Assembly (NCBI RefSeq): GCF_902459475.1
Contig: NZ_LR699114.1
Location: 434,001-498,000, forward strand
Length of the DNA stretch: 64,000 bases
Origin: Aquicella lusitana
GTDB lineage: Bacteria > Pseudomonadota > Gammaproteobacteria > DSM-16500
Direction of reading: 5' to 3'
Positions 23,216 to 32,611 of this stretch are shown in pieces. Positions within the stretch are counted from its first letter, which is position 1. The number at the start of each line of letters is the position of its first letter. The notes beneath the pieces are model-generated. The model had not been told where the DNA came from. It saw only the letters and a list, made by a program, of their open reading frames with translations, and made no database searches. The translations under genes and the position numbers were made by a program.

Positions 23216-23384
23216 AAAATAAGGTCTTAGTTTTTAATTTTTAATAAATTGAAGCAATATTAAACAGTTGTGTATTATTTGTCTATAATCATTAGTAAAC
23301 GTGGATCACTTAAGGTCGCTGGTTGCTTGATTAGTCAGTGATTCTTCGTTATTATGCCCGCCTATTTTAAGAGGTTCTGAGGTC

Positions 23385-23621
23385 ATGAAGCCAAATATCC
23401 ATCCAGAATATAAAGAAATTAAAGTTGTCTGCAGCTGCGGCCATACGTTCGTGACGCAATCAACTTTAGGTAAAGATCAGCTGTCGCTTGAAGTTTGTTC
23501 TGCCTGCCATCCTTTCTATACCGGCACACAAAAGATTGTGGATACCGCCGGCCGTGTGGATCGTTTCCGCCAGAAGTATGGTTTGAAAGGCAAGGAAACT
23601 AAAAAAGCTGACGATAAGTAA
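23385..23621 (+). CDS. rpmE: 50S ribosomal protein L31
   Basis: A 78-residue zinc-type L31. [20 protein letters not shown] is the family N-terminus, and the Cys residues in VVCSCG and [12 protein letters not shown] are the zinc ligands of the Cys-containing form. A GAGG ribosome site lies before the ATG. The malic enzyme gene follows after about 30 bases. Confidence 0.96.
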   Translation: MKPNIHPEYKEIKVVCSCGHTFVTQSTLGKDQLSLEVCSACHPFYTGTQKIVDTAGRVDRFRQKYGLKGKETKKADDK

Positions 23622-23652
23622 GCTTTTATAACTATAAGATTAATAAAAAATT

Positions 23653-24876
23653 ATGTCTGATGTGTTGCGCCAGGCAGCGCTTGATTATCATGCTCACCCA
23701 ACGCCAGGAAAAGTTCGTATTGCTCTGTCAAAACCCATGACAACGCAATATGATCTTTCCTTGGCTTATTCGCCCGGCGTTGCCGAACCTGTCAAAGAAA
23801 TCGCCCAAGACCCTGCCAAAGCTTACCAATATACGAACAAGGGGAACCTGGTCGCTGTGATCTCCAATGGCACAGCCGTATTAGGCCTCGGGAATATGGG
23901 GGCGCTTGCCAGTAAGCCGGTCATGGAGGGAAAGGCTGCCCTTTTTAAGCGTTTTGCCGATATTGATGTTTATGACATCGAAATAGACTGTAACAATCAG
24001 CAGGATCTGGTCGATACCATCGCCCGGCTTGCGCCCACTTTCGGCGGCATTAATATTGAAGATATCAAAGCGCCAGAGTGCTTTTATGTGGAAGCGGAAC
24101 TAAAAAAACGCCTCTCCATTCCCGTCTTGCACGATGATCAGCAAGGCACCGCCATTGTCGTCGCAGCGGCGCTTTTGAATGCGCTGGAGATACAAAACAA
24201 AAAATTATCAGCTGCAAATATCGTTTGCCTTGGCGCAGGCGCAGCCGGTATTGCGACAATGCGGCTGTTACGCAAACTGGGCGCGAGCCTTGAAAAATTA
24301 TTTGTGATCGATCGTGAAGGCGTCATTCATATAGGCCGTCAGGATTTAAACGAGCAGAAAAAAGAATTTGCGATCAGAACAGAAAAGCGCACACTGGCAG
24401 ACGCCATGCAGCATGCGGATGTGTTTATAGGCGTATCGGGTCCTAACCTGGTGACGCCAGATATGGTTAAAACCATGGCTAAAAATCCGGTTATTTTTGC
24501 GCTTTCCAATCCTATTCCTGAAATCATGCCAGAAGAAGCTTTGCGCGTGCGCGATGATGTTATTCTCGCCACCGGGCGTAGTGATTATCCCAATCAGGTC
24601 AATAACGTATTATGCTTTCCCTATCTTTTCCGCGGTGCGTTGGATGTGCGCGCAACTACCATTAATGAGCCTATGCAGCTGGCGGCTGTGCATGCGATCA
24701 GGTCGTTAGCCAAAGAGCCGATACCCGAAGAAGTGCTTGCAGCCTATGGCATAGAGCAGGGTCTTGTATTTGGTCCAGCTTATTTAATCCCCAAGCCCAC
24801 GGATCCGCGTCTTAAAGAAAAAGTTTCTTCTGCTGTTGCAAAAGCTGCGATTGAATCCGGTGTGGCGCAGATTTAA
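23653..24876 (+). CDS. Malic enzyme (NAD(P)-dependent, short form)
   Basis: Oxidatively decarboxylates malate to pyruvate, feeding pyruvate and NAD(P)H to biosynthesis. The 407 residues begin with [20 protein letters not shown] and include the conserved [39 protein letters not shown] (metal-binding acids), DDQQGTA and the Rossmann [10 protein letters not shown]. It lacks the C-terminal phosphotransacetylase-like domain of E. coli MaeB (759 residues), so it is the short form. The cofactor preference cannot be read from the sequence. It is probably co-transcribed with rpmE. Confidence 0.93.
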   Translation: MSDVLRQAALDYHAHPTPGKVRIALSKPMTTQYDLSLAYSPGVAEPVKEIAQDPAKAYQYTNKGNLVAVISNGTAVLGLGNMGALASKPVMEGKAALFKRFADIDVYDIEIDCNNQQDLVDTIARLAPTFGGINIEDIKAPECFYVEAELKKRLSIPVLHDDQQGTAIVVAAALLNALEIQNKKLSAANIVCLGAGAAGIATMRLLRKLGASLEKLFVIDREGVIHIGRQDLNEQKKEFAIRTEKRTLADAMQHADVFIGVSGPNLVTPDMVKTMAKNPVIFALSNPIPEIMPEEALRVRDDVILATGRSDYPNQVNNVLCFPYLFRGALDVRATTINEPMQLAAVHAIRSLAKEPIPEEVLAAYGIEQGLVFGPAYLIPKPTDPRLKEKVSSAVAKAAIESGVAQI

Positions 24877-24899
24877 TTAGCTTTGCGCTCACATGTATT

Positions 24900-25175
24900 T
24901 CAAGGTCCCTTGGTTTTCACTTCTACTTGCCCACCGGGGTGTTGGGTCGTAATCGTTGAGTTACCTTGTGCATCGGTTACATAGGTTTCAACCACACCAT
25001 TGGCGCGTTGCACTTGTCTCATTTTTGACCCATCTGGGCCATTGTATTCCGTTTCTACACTACCATCTGGCAATTGGCGCTGCTTATAGGTCATTTGCCC
25101 TTCCTGGGCGGCAACGGCAGACATGGCAGATAGTAATAATACTGAGCCGATGATTTTTTTGAGTGAGGTAGCCAT
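24900..25175 (-). CDS. Small exported protein, unknown function
   Basis: A 91-residue product. The reading frame extends upstream to 25262, but the ATG at 25175 has an AAAGGA site 8 bases upstream and starts a clear signal peptide: MATSLKKIIGSVLLLSAMSA, cleaved near AVAAQEG. The mature part is hydrophilic with short alternating beta-like units, such as LPDGSVETEYNGPDGSKMRQ and ANGVVETYVTDAQGN, that resemble each other. Probably periplasmic. No family recognised. Confidence 0.65.
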   Translation of the reverse strand: MATSLKKIIGSVLLLSAMSAVAAQEGQMTYKQRQLPDGSVETEYNGPDGSKMRQVQRANGVVETYVTDAQGNSTITTQHPGGQVEVKTKGP

Positions 25176-25380
25176 AGCTGATTTCCTTTGAGCTAGATGA
25201 GTGATCCCATTAAATTTTATAGCTGAAATAACTAAGAAAAACAAATTAATGAATGGATACAAGCCTTAGGATGGGTGTCTTGGCAAGGAGCCATTATATA
25301 TACAAAGATATGCTAAAATTAAAAATAGAATATATATCAAGCAGGATGGAGTCTATTAATCACTGTGAAGGTGTAACCAC

Positions 25381-26268
25381 ATGAACTTGAATAAAATGAA
25401 GGGGTTGACGCAAATAGCGGCTCTGATTATACCGCTGTTTTTTTCGCCTGTTGGTTTAAGCCAAACACCACCAACGTCTCAACAATTGCCGACTTCAACA
25501 AAGGCGAGCAGCACGAGTGTGACACCTCTTTCCCCTAGTCAATCGACAATAAAATATCCCGGACAGATTACACCGAATATTCCGATCAGTGATGAAGAAT
25601 ACAGCAATCTTCCCAGTTGTCCAGGCGATCCCAGTAATCCATCGGTTGCAAATCAGACGCCAATCTGTCCCGATATTAATGGCAATTACCCTCCCGGTGG
25701 GTCCAGCGCGACCTGTCCGTCGCTTTGTACGGTGACGAGAAAGGTGGTGGATCAGACGATTGGCAGTGTCACTCAGGTCTTAAGTACGCAATCACCCATC
25801 TGCCCAGTAGGTTATGCACAGGTGACGCAGTTTAACATGCAATCCGAGGTCACATGGAATAGCAACCCGCCCTATGCGTCTTATCCCATTACTGCATCCA
25901 CTTATGCTGCTTATGTTGCCGCAGGCTATCAATGCGATGCTTATTACGGGGGGCAGGATGTAAGATGTGATACCGCTGACTCTAGCTGGCACCATAGCTT
26001 AAACTCGAATACATCCATAGGCGGGTTTTATGGTTATTATTCCGATCGGTGGAAAAGCAAATGTTATTACAAATCTCCTTCGGGCTGTAAAAACAAAGTT
26101 GTCGCGAGTGACTGCGAATGGCCCGAAAGCTGGTATGACAGAAAATTTTACTATAACTACTATTACTACCGCTGCCGTCCACCGGCTGGCTTGTACTACA
26201 CTTCCAACAAATCGCCTGCCTCACTTGTCTGTTCTATTATCAGGCCGGAGTGGAAAACCAGAAATTAA
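25381..26268 (+). CDS. Secreted Cys/Tyr-rich protein, unknown function
   Basis: A 295-residue protein with a signal peptide (KMKGLTQIAALIIPLFFSP, cleavage near GLSQ). A Ser/Thr/Pro-rich linker covers about residues 30-65. The rest has about 12 cysteines, suggesting disulfides, and segments like CPVGYAQVTQFNM and YAAYVAAGYQCDAYYG. The last 80 residues are strikingly Tyr/Trp-rich (KFYYNYYYYRC). Exported to the periplasm or outside. An AAGGTG site precedes the ATG. No family recognised. Confidence 0.65.
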   Translation: MNLNKMKGLTQIAALIIPLFFSPVGLSQTPPTSQQLPTSTKASSTSVTPLSPSQSTIKYPGQITPNIPISDEEYSNLPSCPGDPSNPSVANQTPICPDINGNYPPGGSSATCPSLCTVTRKVVDQTIGSVTQVLSTQSPICPVGYAQVTQFNMQSEVTWNSNPPYASYPITASTYAAYVAAGYQCDAYYGGQDVRCDTADSSWHHSLNSNTSIGGFYGYYSDRWKSKCYYKSPSGCKNKVVASDCEWPESWYDRKFYYNYYYYRCRPPAGLYYTSNKSPASLVCSIIRPEWKTRN

Positions 26269-26307
26269 AATTTGCTGGGAATGTCATCGTAATAAAGAAA
26301 ACCCAAT

Positions 26308-26341
26308 CCTAAGGCTGGTAGCTTGAACCACCAGCCTTAGG
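26308..26341. terminator. Hairpin between convergent genes
   Basis: CCTAAGGCTGGT and ACCAGCCTTAGG form a perfect 12-bp stem with a 10-base loop, midway between two convergent genes. There is no strong T-run, so a bidirectional terminator or transcript-stabilising role is inferred. Confidence 0.6.
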
Positions 26342-26394
26342 TATTAAAATAACTCTGCTTCTTCGCTCCCTGATTAGGAAAAAAATCACGCCCA

Positions 26395-27282
26395 TTACTC
26401 AGCTAAATAACCAAGGTGCTTGTCAGATTGCTCTGAAATGCGGCTGATATATTTTTCATTGTTGGCTTGCCAATACCTGCGCTGTGGTTTAAATGGCATT
26501 AACAGTAAGTTGATGAAAGTATTATCTGACGGTTTAAGATAAGCTGGTACGCCGATCGTGATAGATTGTTGCGGAATGTTAAGCCTTATTGTTCTATGCA
26601 AATGATCCCAAAACGAAAATACTACACCATAGTTACGATTGGTTTCGTCTAGATAATTAGAATGATGAATGCCGTGCATTCGAGGCGTCACAATTATTTT
26701 ATTAATCATTCTCTCAAGGCGAATCGGCAATTTAATATTGCTGTGCTGAAAAAATGTATTGCCTTGAAAGGCGAATTCGTAGCAGAAAAATGTTAGTGGA
26801 TCTATGCCAATTAAGCCAAGTTGGATTAATCTGAAAATACTCGAGTAGGCTATTTCTATAAAGTGAAACCGCATGGATGTTGTTACGTCTAAGTCTGGAT
26901 CAACATGATGTACATTATGAAATCGCCATAATAAAGGAATGACATGATTCATCCGATGCCAATAATAAAAGGTGAGATCCATTAATAAAAAACCTAATAT
27001 AAAATGCGGAAGGCCTTGAATGGGTAATAATGGTAATAGCCCGAATGTATGGGTTTGTGTCATGTCGATAGTGAATTTTGCTAACGGGCTTATTAATGCG
27101 CTTGCAACAATATAAACGAGCGCTGTAAAGGTAAAATTAATTAATATACGCGGCAATAATGAATGCATTCGTTTTCGTAAAGGCCATCGCTGTTCAGCTA
27201 TCAAAAGCGTGAAATAGCCTATTGCAATAATAATGCCAAGTATAAATTGCATATTTAAAAAATCATTTAATAACTCAGCCAT
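26395..27282 (-). CDS. Sterol desaturase / fatty acid hydroxylase family protein
   Basis: A 295-residue integral membrane di-iron enzyme. Three histidine clusters that bind the metal centre are visible: HRMNH in FYYWHRMNHVIPLLWRFHNV, HNVHH just after, and HGIHHSNY near residue 200. Four to five hydrophobic segments precede and separate them. The family hydroxylates or desaturates sterols, fatty acids or carotenoids in the membrane; the substrate here is unknown. An AGGTG ribosome site precedes the ATG. It is a single gene, convergent with the secreted protein. Confidence 0.88.
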   Translation of the reverse strand: MAELLNDFLNMQFILGIIIAIGYFTLLIAEQRWPLRKRMHSLLPRILINFTFTALVYIVASALISPLAKFTIDMTQTHTFGLLPLLPIQGLPHFILGFLLMDLTFYYWHRMNHVIPLLWRFHNVHHVDPDLDVTTSMRFHFIEIAYSSIFRLIQLGLIGIDPLTFFCYEFAFQGNTFFQHSNIKLPIRLERMINKIIVTPRMHGIHHSNYLDETNRNYGVVFSFWDHLHRTIRLNIPQQSITIGVPAYLKPSDNTFINLLLMPFKPQRRYWQANNEKYISRISEQSDKHLGYLAE

Positions 27283-27530
27283 CGAAGCACCTATGAAAAC
27301 CTTGGTTCATCACAATAATAACATTAATTCTTAAACAATCTCTGTTCTGTAATGCGGTGTACCACCAGGTATCCAGCAAAAAAATAAGTGTTGAATTGAA
27401 GGAAGGCTTCAATTGCAAGATAAAGCTGATTCAATGCCTGGCTTATGAGTTTTGGAACTTAGAGGACGTAGACTTCGCGCAGCGCACTCTCTTAAAGGCT
27501 AGTATGAATGGGGGAAAACTCAAATTCATC

Positions 27531-27604
27531 TGGCTATGGGTGGACTCGAACCACCGACCTCAGCATTATGAGTGCCGCGCTCTAACCAGCTGAGCTACAT
27601 AGCC
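27531..27604 (-). tRNA. tRNA-Met (CAT), elongator type
   Basis: On the minus strand, acceptor GGCTATG pairs with CATAGCC. The D arm is TAGCTCAGCTGG, the anticodon CAT (plus strand 27568-27570) sits in CACTCATAATG, and the T arm is GGTTCGAGTCC. It closely resembles E. coli elongator tRNA-Met. After the discriminator A comes GAT, so CCA is not encoded. Confidence 0.95.
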
Positions 27605-27751
27605 AACGATTTTTCGGATGTTGTCCAGGATAAGATTCCCAGGAACAACGGTCGCATATTCTCGAAGTTTTTGGCTGGCTTTGTCAAGCAAACTGTGTTT
27701 TTTTTCTAATAAAAATATTATAGTGCGAATAACCAGTGACGGAGATGACGC

Positions 27752-28375
27752 ATGATAGATTTTTATACTTGGAAAACGCCCAATGGACATAAAGTCGCTA
27801 TCATGCTGGAAGAAACGGGGTTGCCTTATCAAGTGCATCCAATTGACTTAACCCGGCAAGAACAGTATCAACCCGCTTACCTGAAAATTAATCCCAACAA
27901 CAAAATCCCCGCTATCATTGATCAGGAAGGACCTCATCACCGGCCTTTCCGCGTGTTTGAATCAGGCGCTATCCTGTTGTATTTGGCAGAGAAGACAGGC
28001 CGATTTCTCCCTTCTGACCCCTGTCGGCGCATGGAAGCCATCGAATGGCTGATGTTCCAGGTGAGCGGGGTGGGCCCCATGCTGGGTCAGTTGCATCATT
28101 TTCTGCATTTTGCGGCAGAAAAGGTGCCTTATGCGATTGAACGTTACGCTAATGAAGCCAGACGGCTTTACCACGTCATGGAGCAGCAGCTGGAGAAAGA
28201 GCGCTATTTTGCAGGGGATTACTCTATTGCGGACATGGCCATTTTCCCCTGGATTCACGCACATGAAAGGCAACACATTGATCTTACTGACTATCCATGC
28301 CTGCAGCGCTGGCACCATACCATTCTTGAACGACCCGCTGTCCAGAAAGGGCTGCACCTTCTTAGCCTGGCATAA
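27752..28375 (+). CDS. yfcG: Glutathione S-transferase, YfcG-like
   Basis: A 207-residue two-domain GST. The N-terminus MIDFYTWKTPNGHKVAIMLE, NPNNKIPAIID (cis-Pro) and FESGAILLYLAEKTGRFLP (glutathione-binding ES pair) closely follow E. coli YfcG, a disulfide-bond reductase of the Nu class. The second domain has GPMLGQLHHF and YSIADMAIFPW (N-capping box Asp). The T/N motif near the N-terminus replaces the usual catalytic Ser/Tyr, as in YfcG. Likely a cytosolic thiol-disulfide enzyme. Confidence 0.9.
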   Translation: MIDFYTWKTPNGHKVAIMLEETGLPYQVHPIDLTRQEQYQPAYLKINPNNKIPAIIDQEGPHHRPFRVFESGAILLYLAEKTGRFLPSDPCRRMEAIEWLMFQVSGVGPMLGQLHHFLHFAAEKVPYAIERYANEARRLYHVMEQQLEKERYFAGDYSIADMAIFPWIHAHERQHIDLTDYPCLQRWHHTILERPAVQKGLHLLSLA

Positions 28376-28460
28376 CAAAGAACGGTAATGCTGTTGCAAC
28401 AGGCCCGCTTCTTCCGTACAATTGCTCCCCTTACAATTTGGGTATCTCCTTGCTTTCCCG

Positions 28461-28484
28461 CGGTTGGGTAAAGCTAATAAACCG
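28461..28484 (+). promoter_or_regulatory. Possible S6:S18 leader hairpin
   Basis: CGGTT and AACCG bracket a 14-base loop just before the rpsF ribosome site. Many bacteria regulate this operon through a leader hairpin with a CCG element bound by S6:S18. The position and the CCG fit; the fold is short, so this is only a candidate. Confidence 0.25.
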
Positions 28485-28496
28485 AGAGGAGCTTTT

Positions 28497-28937
28497 ATGA
28501 AGCGCAATGAAACACTGCGACATTACGAAGTCGTATTTCTCGTTCATCCTGATCAAAGCGAGCAAGTGCCCGCGATGATTGAACGTTATAACAACCTGAT
28601 TTCTCAACGCAAAGGCAAAATTCATCGTCTCGAAGATTGGGGACGTAGACCGCTTGCCTATCCTATCAATAAGGTCATGAAGGCTCACTATGTGCTCATG
28701 AATATTGAGTGCGATCAGGCAACCGTTGACGAATTAAGCGATAACTTCCGCTATAACGATGCAGTGATTCGTAATATGGTCCTGCGTGTTGACCGTGCTG
28801 TTACCGAAGCCTCGCCTATCTCCAAGGAAAAAGACAGCCGGGGCGACCTGGATGTGCCTTCCTTCGATGCAGACGCTACTCGCGGCAAGAAAGCCGAGAC
28901 AGAAGAAGGTGAAGAATCACGCGGTAAATCAAACTAA
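28497..28937 (+). CDS. rpsF: 30S ribosomal protein S6
   Basis: A 146-residue S6. [19 protein letters not shown] opens the fold, and [20 protein letters not shown] is the conserved S18-binding core. The C-terminal 45 residues form an acidic/basic tail ([16 protein letters not shown]), longer than in E. coli but common in gammaproteobacteria. The ATG at 28497 has an AGGAG site 5 bases upstream; the frame opens earlier, at 28422, without one. First gene of rpsF-rpsR-DUF2232-rplI. Confidence 0.96.
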   Translation: MKRNETLRHYEVVFLVHPDQSEQVPAMIERYNNLISQRKGKIHRLEDWGRRPLAYPINKVMKAHYVLMNIECDQATVDELSDNFRYNDAVIRNMVLRVDRAVTEASPISKEKDSRGDLDVPSFDADATRGKKAETEEGEESRGKSN

Positions 28938-28958
28938 TTTAGAGCGGGAGAAAAGATC

Positions 28959-29183
28959 ATGGCGGCTTATTTTCGTCGTAAAAAAATGTGTTATTTCACG
29001 GCAAACAAGATCAAGGAAATTGATTATAAGGATGTCAATTTGCTGAGAAAATTTATCATGGAAAATGGCAAGATCGTACCCAGCCGTATCACCGGTACGA
29101 AAGCGCATTATCAACGTAAACTAGCAAAGGCAGTGAAGCTGGCACGTTTCCTCGCGTTATTGCCTTATTGCGACAGACATTAA
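28959..29183 (+). CDS. rpsR: 30S ribosomal protein S18
   Basis: A 74-residue S18: [20 protein letters not shown], then [20 protein letters not shown] and the closing [15 protein letters not shown] are diagnostic. GGGAG lies 8 bases before the ATG. It follows rpsF by 21 bases and is translated in the same operon. Confidence 0.97.
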   Translation: MAAYFRRKKMCYFTANKIKEIDYKDVNLLRKFIMENGKIVPSRITGTKAHYQRKLAKAVKLARFLALLPYCDRH

Positions 29184-29196
29184 TGCAGCTGCCCGA

Positions 29197-30129
29197 ATGT
29201 GGTTACAACGGTTTACAAATTATTTACTGGATCATCGTTGGCAAACGATAGCGCTCGCGTTCGTTATTACGTTTATACCTATTATTGGTATAGTCGGAAT
29301 ACTGATTGCTGCGTTTATGACACTGCGTAAAAGCATTGCTGAAGGCGCAGTATTGACTGTTGCAGCCACGTTGCCTTATGTCATCAGCTTTTTTGTGGCG
29401 GGGCATGAAGCGGCATCACCCGAAATTGTGGTATGGGCTGCCGTCAGTGTGGCGGTATTCAGCAATATCCTGACATGGGTATTTGCAGTGATGCTGCGCA
29501 GGAAAGCGAGCTGGAGCACGATACTCCAGCTAGGCGCGTTGACAGGTGTGCTGGTCGTCAGTGTGATTCATCTGGTTTTTCCAGATATAGCAGACTGGTG
29601 GGCAAGCCAGCTGCAATCCTATTATGCGGAAGCGCAGGCGATGACGGCGGGTATATTAAAGGCGCCGGTATCTCCAGGTGATACGCAGCTTGAGTCCATT
29701 AACATTACCAAACAGTACGCATCGGGACTGATTGTTGCGGGCATTCTGTTTAATGGCATTCTCCAGCTGATTATTGCTCGATGGTGGCAGGCGGTGCTTT
29801 ATGCGCCTGGCAGCATGCGCAGGGAACTCCAGAGTATCCGGCTGAGCTCCTTGGCAGGTGTATTATTTATCGTCAGCCTGGTGCTTTCTTATTTGGGAAA
29901 TAGCGTTGTCTTGGATATAATGCCAATCCTTTATATCCTGTTCGGTGCAGCCGGACTCAGCCTGATTCATTATTTGTTCAGGTTGATGAGCGCATCAAGC
30001 AGATGGTTTTGGATATTGCTATTATATGTCACGCTGGTTATCTCGTTGCCAACAAGCATGATATTCATCGCTGTTCTGGCCTTGGCTGATATATGGCTGG
30101 ATATGCGGAAACGGGTTAGTAAGGTTTAG
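29197..30129 (+). CDS. DUF2232-type membrane protein
   Basis: A 310-residue protein with about eight hydrophobic segments and no enzymatic motif. Its place between rpsR and rplI is where gammaproteobacteria usually carry a DUF2232 membrane protein, and length and topology fit. It starts 13 bases after rpsR, with a poor ribosome site that suggests translational coupling. Function is not established for the family. A GMRRELQSIRLS-type basic loop lies near residue 210. Confidence 0.8.
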   Translation: MWLQRFTNYLLDHRWQTIALAFVITFIPIIGIVGILIAAFMTLRKSIAEGAVLTVAATLPYVISFFVAGHEAASPEIVVWAAVSVAVFSNILTWVFAVMLRRKASWSTILQLGALTGVLVVSVIHLVFPDIADWWASQLQSYYAEAQAMTAGILKAPVSPGDTQLESINITKQYASGLIVAGILFNGILQLIIARWWQAVLYAPGSMRRELQSIRLSSLAGVLFIVSLVLSYLGNSVVLDIMPILYILFGAAGLSLIHYLFRLMSASSRWFWILLLYVTLVISLPTSMIFIAVLALADIWLDMRKRVSKV

Positions 30130-30158
30130 AAAATATTGATAAAAGAGGGGGTAAGAAG

Positions 30159-30611
30159 GTGGAAGTTATCTTACTTGAAAAGATTCGCAACTTGGGTTTA
30201 TTAGGCGATAAAGTGAAGGTTAAACCTGGGTTTGCCCGGAATTATCTGATTCCAGAGGGCAAAGCAGTTTATGCGAATAAAGATAATATCGCTAAATTTG
30301 AACAGCGCCGGGCCGAATTTGAAAAAGTTGCGGCTGAAAAACACCGTCAGGCAGAAGAGAGACAGCAGACCATTAATTCATTGGCAGCTATCACACTTTC
30401 AGCTAAGGCGGGAGAAGAAGGCAAACTGTTTGGTTCGATCGGAACGCGTGATATCGTGACAGCATTAAACAAGCTGGGTGTGGCGGTTGAAAAACGTGAA
30501 ATACGTTTGCCAGAAGGCCCCCTGCGCATGCTGGGTGAGCACGAGGTTATCGTAGAACTAGAGAGCGACGTGACTGCGATAGTCAAGGTTAACGTAGTTG
30601 CTGAAAGTTAA
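30159..30611 (+). CDS. rplI: 50S ribosomal protein L9
   Basis: A 150-residue L9. The N-terminus MEVILLEKIRNLGLLGDKVK, then VKPGFARNYLIPEGKA, is the rRNA-binding domain. A central charged helix (about 45-75) and a C-terminal domain with GKLFGSIGTRDI follow. It starts with GTG, with GAGGGG 8 bases upstream. Last gene of the ribosomal operon; a hairpin follows. Confidence 0.97.
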   Translation: MEVILLEKIRNLGLLGDKVKVKPGFARNYLIPEGKAVYANKDNIAKFEQRRAEFEKVAAEKHRQAEERQQTINSLAAITLSAKAGEEGKLFGSIGTRDIVTALNKLGVAVEKREIRLPEGPLRMLGEHEVIVELESDVTAIVKVNVVAES

Positions 30612-30619
30612 TAACTGAC

Positions 30620-30666
30620 GGGCCGGGCGTGTTGTCTTAACACGCCATTGCCCTGAGGTTTTTTCC
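30620..30666 (+). terminator. Probable rplI operon terminator
   Basis: GGGC-CG-GGCGTGTT and AACACGCC-ATT-GCCC form an extended hairpin with a 5-base loop. After TGAGG comes a run of six T. The T-run is a few bases further from the stem than in a classic terminator. Confidence 0.55.
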
Positions 30667-30882
30667 TGCGTTTACGCTTATCGGGTTTTTAACCTGTTTT
30701 TTGTGATACGTGGCTAGTTTTCTCCCCACTGCCTGTACAATCTCTTTTTGCTACGGCGGCATCGCTTCTTTACAAGCCTCTCTTTCCGTCATTAACCCGC
30801 CCTTCGTTAAAAAATAAAAAATTATAAAATGATTACACTTAAACCAGTAATTTATCGTGGCCAACAAACAAAATGGACAGAC

Positions 30883-31004
30883 TTCACAATACTGTCATCC
30901 TGAGCGAAGCGAAGGATTTCCTTTTGCACATCGGGAGGTCCTTCGCTTCGCTCAGGATGACAGTATTGTAAACCCTGGATTGCTTCGCTATGCTCGCAAT
31001 GACG
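30883..31004. repeat. Dispersed palindrome (MITE core) plus tail unit
   Basis: This is the main content of the 517-base gap between rplI and dnaB. ACTGTCATCCTGAGCGAAGC and its inverted copy flank an AAGGATTTCC...GGTCCTT hairpin (30883-30970). It lacks the outer TGGCCATTTT ends. CTGGATTGCTTCGCTATGC...GCAATGACG (to 31004) follows, as behind copies 1 and 4. I see no gene in the remaining sequence. Confidence 0.7.
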
Positions 31005-31128
31005 TGAGAGGCAGGGCACTAGCTGCAGGAAGGCAACAAAATCGCCATTGAAACACCCTTTGGACAATTCACCGCAATAATGCGAAAATCCGCTGTATTA
31101 TCATTCATACAGCATAAAGCACGCAAAT

Positions 31129-32520
31129 ATGACCGATGCCTTATTAACCAGACGCCAATCCGCCGTACGCATGAGAAATCCGGATTCAATCAAAGTCCCC
31201 CCTCATTCTATTGAGGCAGAGCAGTCTGTGCTGGGTGGGTTAATGCTTGATAACCGGGCCTGGGACCAGGTGGTTGACCGGTTACGTGCGGAGGATTTTT
31301 ACCGCAACCAGCACCGCCAGATTTATGGTGCCATGGCGCGGCTCGTTGAGCAGAACAAGCCTATTGACGTCCTGACAGTGTCTGAAGTTCTGCGCGAACT
31401 GCATGAGCTCGATCAGATAGGCGGTGAAGTGTATCTTTTTGAGTTGGCGAATAATACACCCAGTGCTGCCAATATCGCTGCCTATGCGGATATTGTGCGT
31501 GAGCGCTCGATTTTGCGGCAACTCATTTCAGCTGCCGGTACCATTACAGAAAGCGCTTTTAATGCTCAGGGGCGCAGTATTACTGAATTGCTTGATGCAG
31601 CAGAACGCAGTGTTTTCTCTATTTCAGAACAGGGTTCGCGCGGAAGCGGGCCGATCAATATTAAAGAATTTTTAACCAAGACGATGGACAGGATTGATAC
31701 CCTGTTTCATTCCAACTCCTCCATTACGGGGGTGCCCACGGGTTACCATGATTTCGATAATATGACCTCCGGTTTACAACCATCTGATCTCGTCATTATT
31801 GCTGGACGGCCCTCCATGGGTAAAACCGGTCTTGCCATGAATATCGCAGAGCATGTGGCGATCAAAAGCCGCTTGCCGGTATTGGTATTCAGTATGGAAA
31901 TGCCGGGTGAAGCTCTCGTTATGCGTTTGTTGTCCTCGCTTTGCCGCATCGATCAGTTGCGCATTCGCACGGGCAAGCTGGCGGATGAAGATTGGCCGCG
32001 CATTAGCTCGACTGTGAGCATGCTTTCCGAAGCGCCACTTTTCATCGATGATACGCCAGCCTTAAGTCCTGCAGAAATGCGAGCAAGAGCAAGGCGGCTG
32101 ACCAAAGAGCATGGGCAATTGGGACTGATTGTTGTCGACTATCTTCAGCTTATGCAGGTACCGGGAAGCGGAGAAAACCGTACAGCTGAAATCTCGGAAA
32201 TATCCCGCTCACTCAAAAGCATGGCAAAAGAATTAAATGTGCCTCTGATTGCCCTGTCCCAGTTAAATCGCGGACTGGAACAACGTGCAGATAAGCGTCC
32301 AGTGATGTCAGATTTAAGAGAATCCGGTGCAATTGAACAGGATGCTGACCTGATTGTCTTTATTTACCGTGATGAAGTTTATAACGAAAATAGTCCTGAT
32401 AAAGGGACAGCGGAAATCATTATTGCCAAACAGCGTAACGGCCCTATAGGCAAAGTACGTTTAACCTTTATGGGTCAATATACATGCTTTGAAAATTTTG
32501 TTCGTCAACCAGGTTATTAA
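31129..32520 (+). CDS. dnaB: Replicative DNA helicase
   Basis: A 463-residue hexameric helicase of the replication fork. The N-terminal domain begins after KVPPHSIEAEQSVLGGLML. The C-terminal RecA-like domain has Walker A AGRPSMGKTG, Walker B LGLIVVDYLQLM and the SQLNRGLEQRADKRPVMSDL segment with the conserved arginines, then AIEQDADLI. No intein interrupts it. It follows the rpsF operon and precedes alr, the usual gammaproteobacterial order. Confidence 0.97.
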   Translation: MTDALLTRRQSAVRMRNPDSIKVPPHSIEAEQSVLGGLMLDNRAWDQVVDRLRAEDFYRNQHRQIYGAMARLVEQNKPIDVLTVSEVLRELHELDQIGGEVYLFELANNTPSAANIAAYADIVRERSILRQLISAAGTITESAFNAQGRSITELLDAAERSVFSISEQGSRGSGPINIKEFLTKTMDRIDTLFHSNSSITGVPTGYHDFDNMTSGLQPSDLVIIAGRPSMGKTGLAMNIAEHVAIKSRLPVLVFSMEMPGEALVMRLLSSLCRIDQLRIRTGKLADEDWPRISSTVSMLSEAPLFIDDTPALSPAEMRARARRLTKEHGQLGLIVVDYLQLMQVPGSGENRTAEISEISRSLKSMAKELNVPLIALSQLNRGLEQRADKRPVMSDLRESGAIEQDADLIVFIYRDEVYNENSPDKGTAEIIIAKQRNGPIGKVRLTFMGQYTCFENFVRQPGY

Positions 32521-32611
32521 CACAGTCTATGATGATTTTACAAATAGTACTTTCGCACTGTCCTCGGTTTGCTGTAGGGAAGGCTCGTCTCGTTAAAAAG
32601 CAGGGTTTAAG

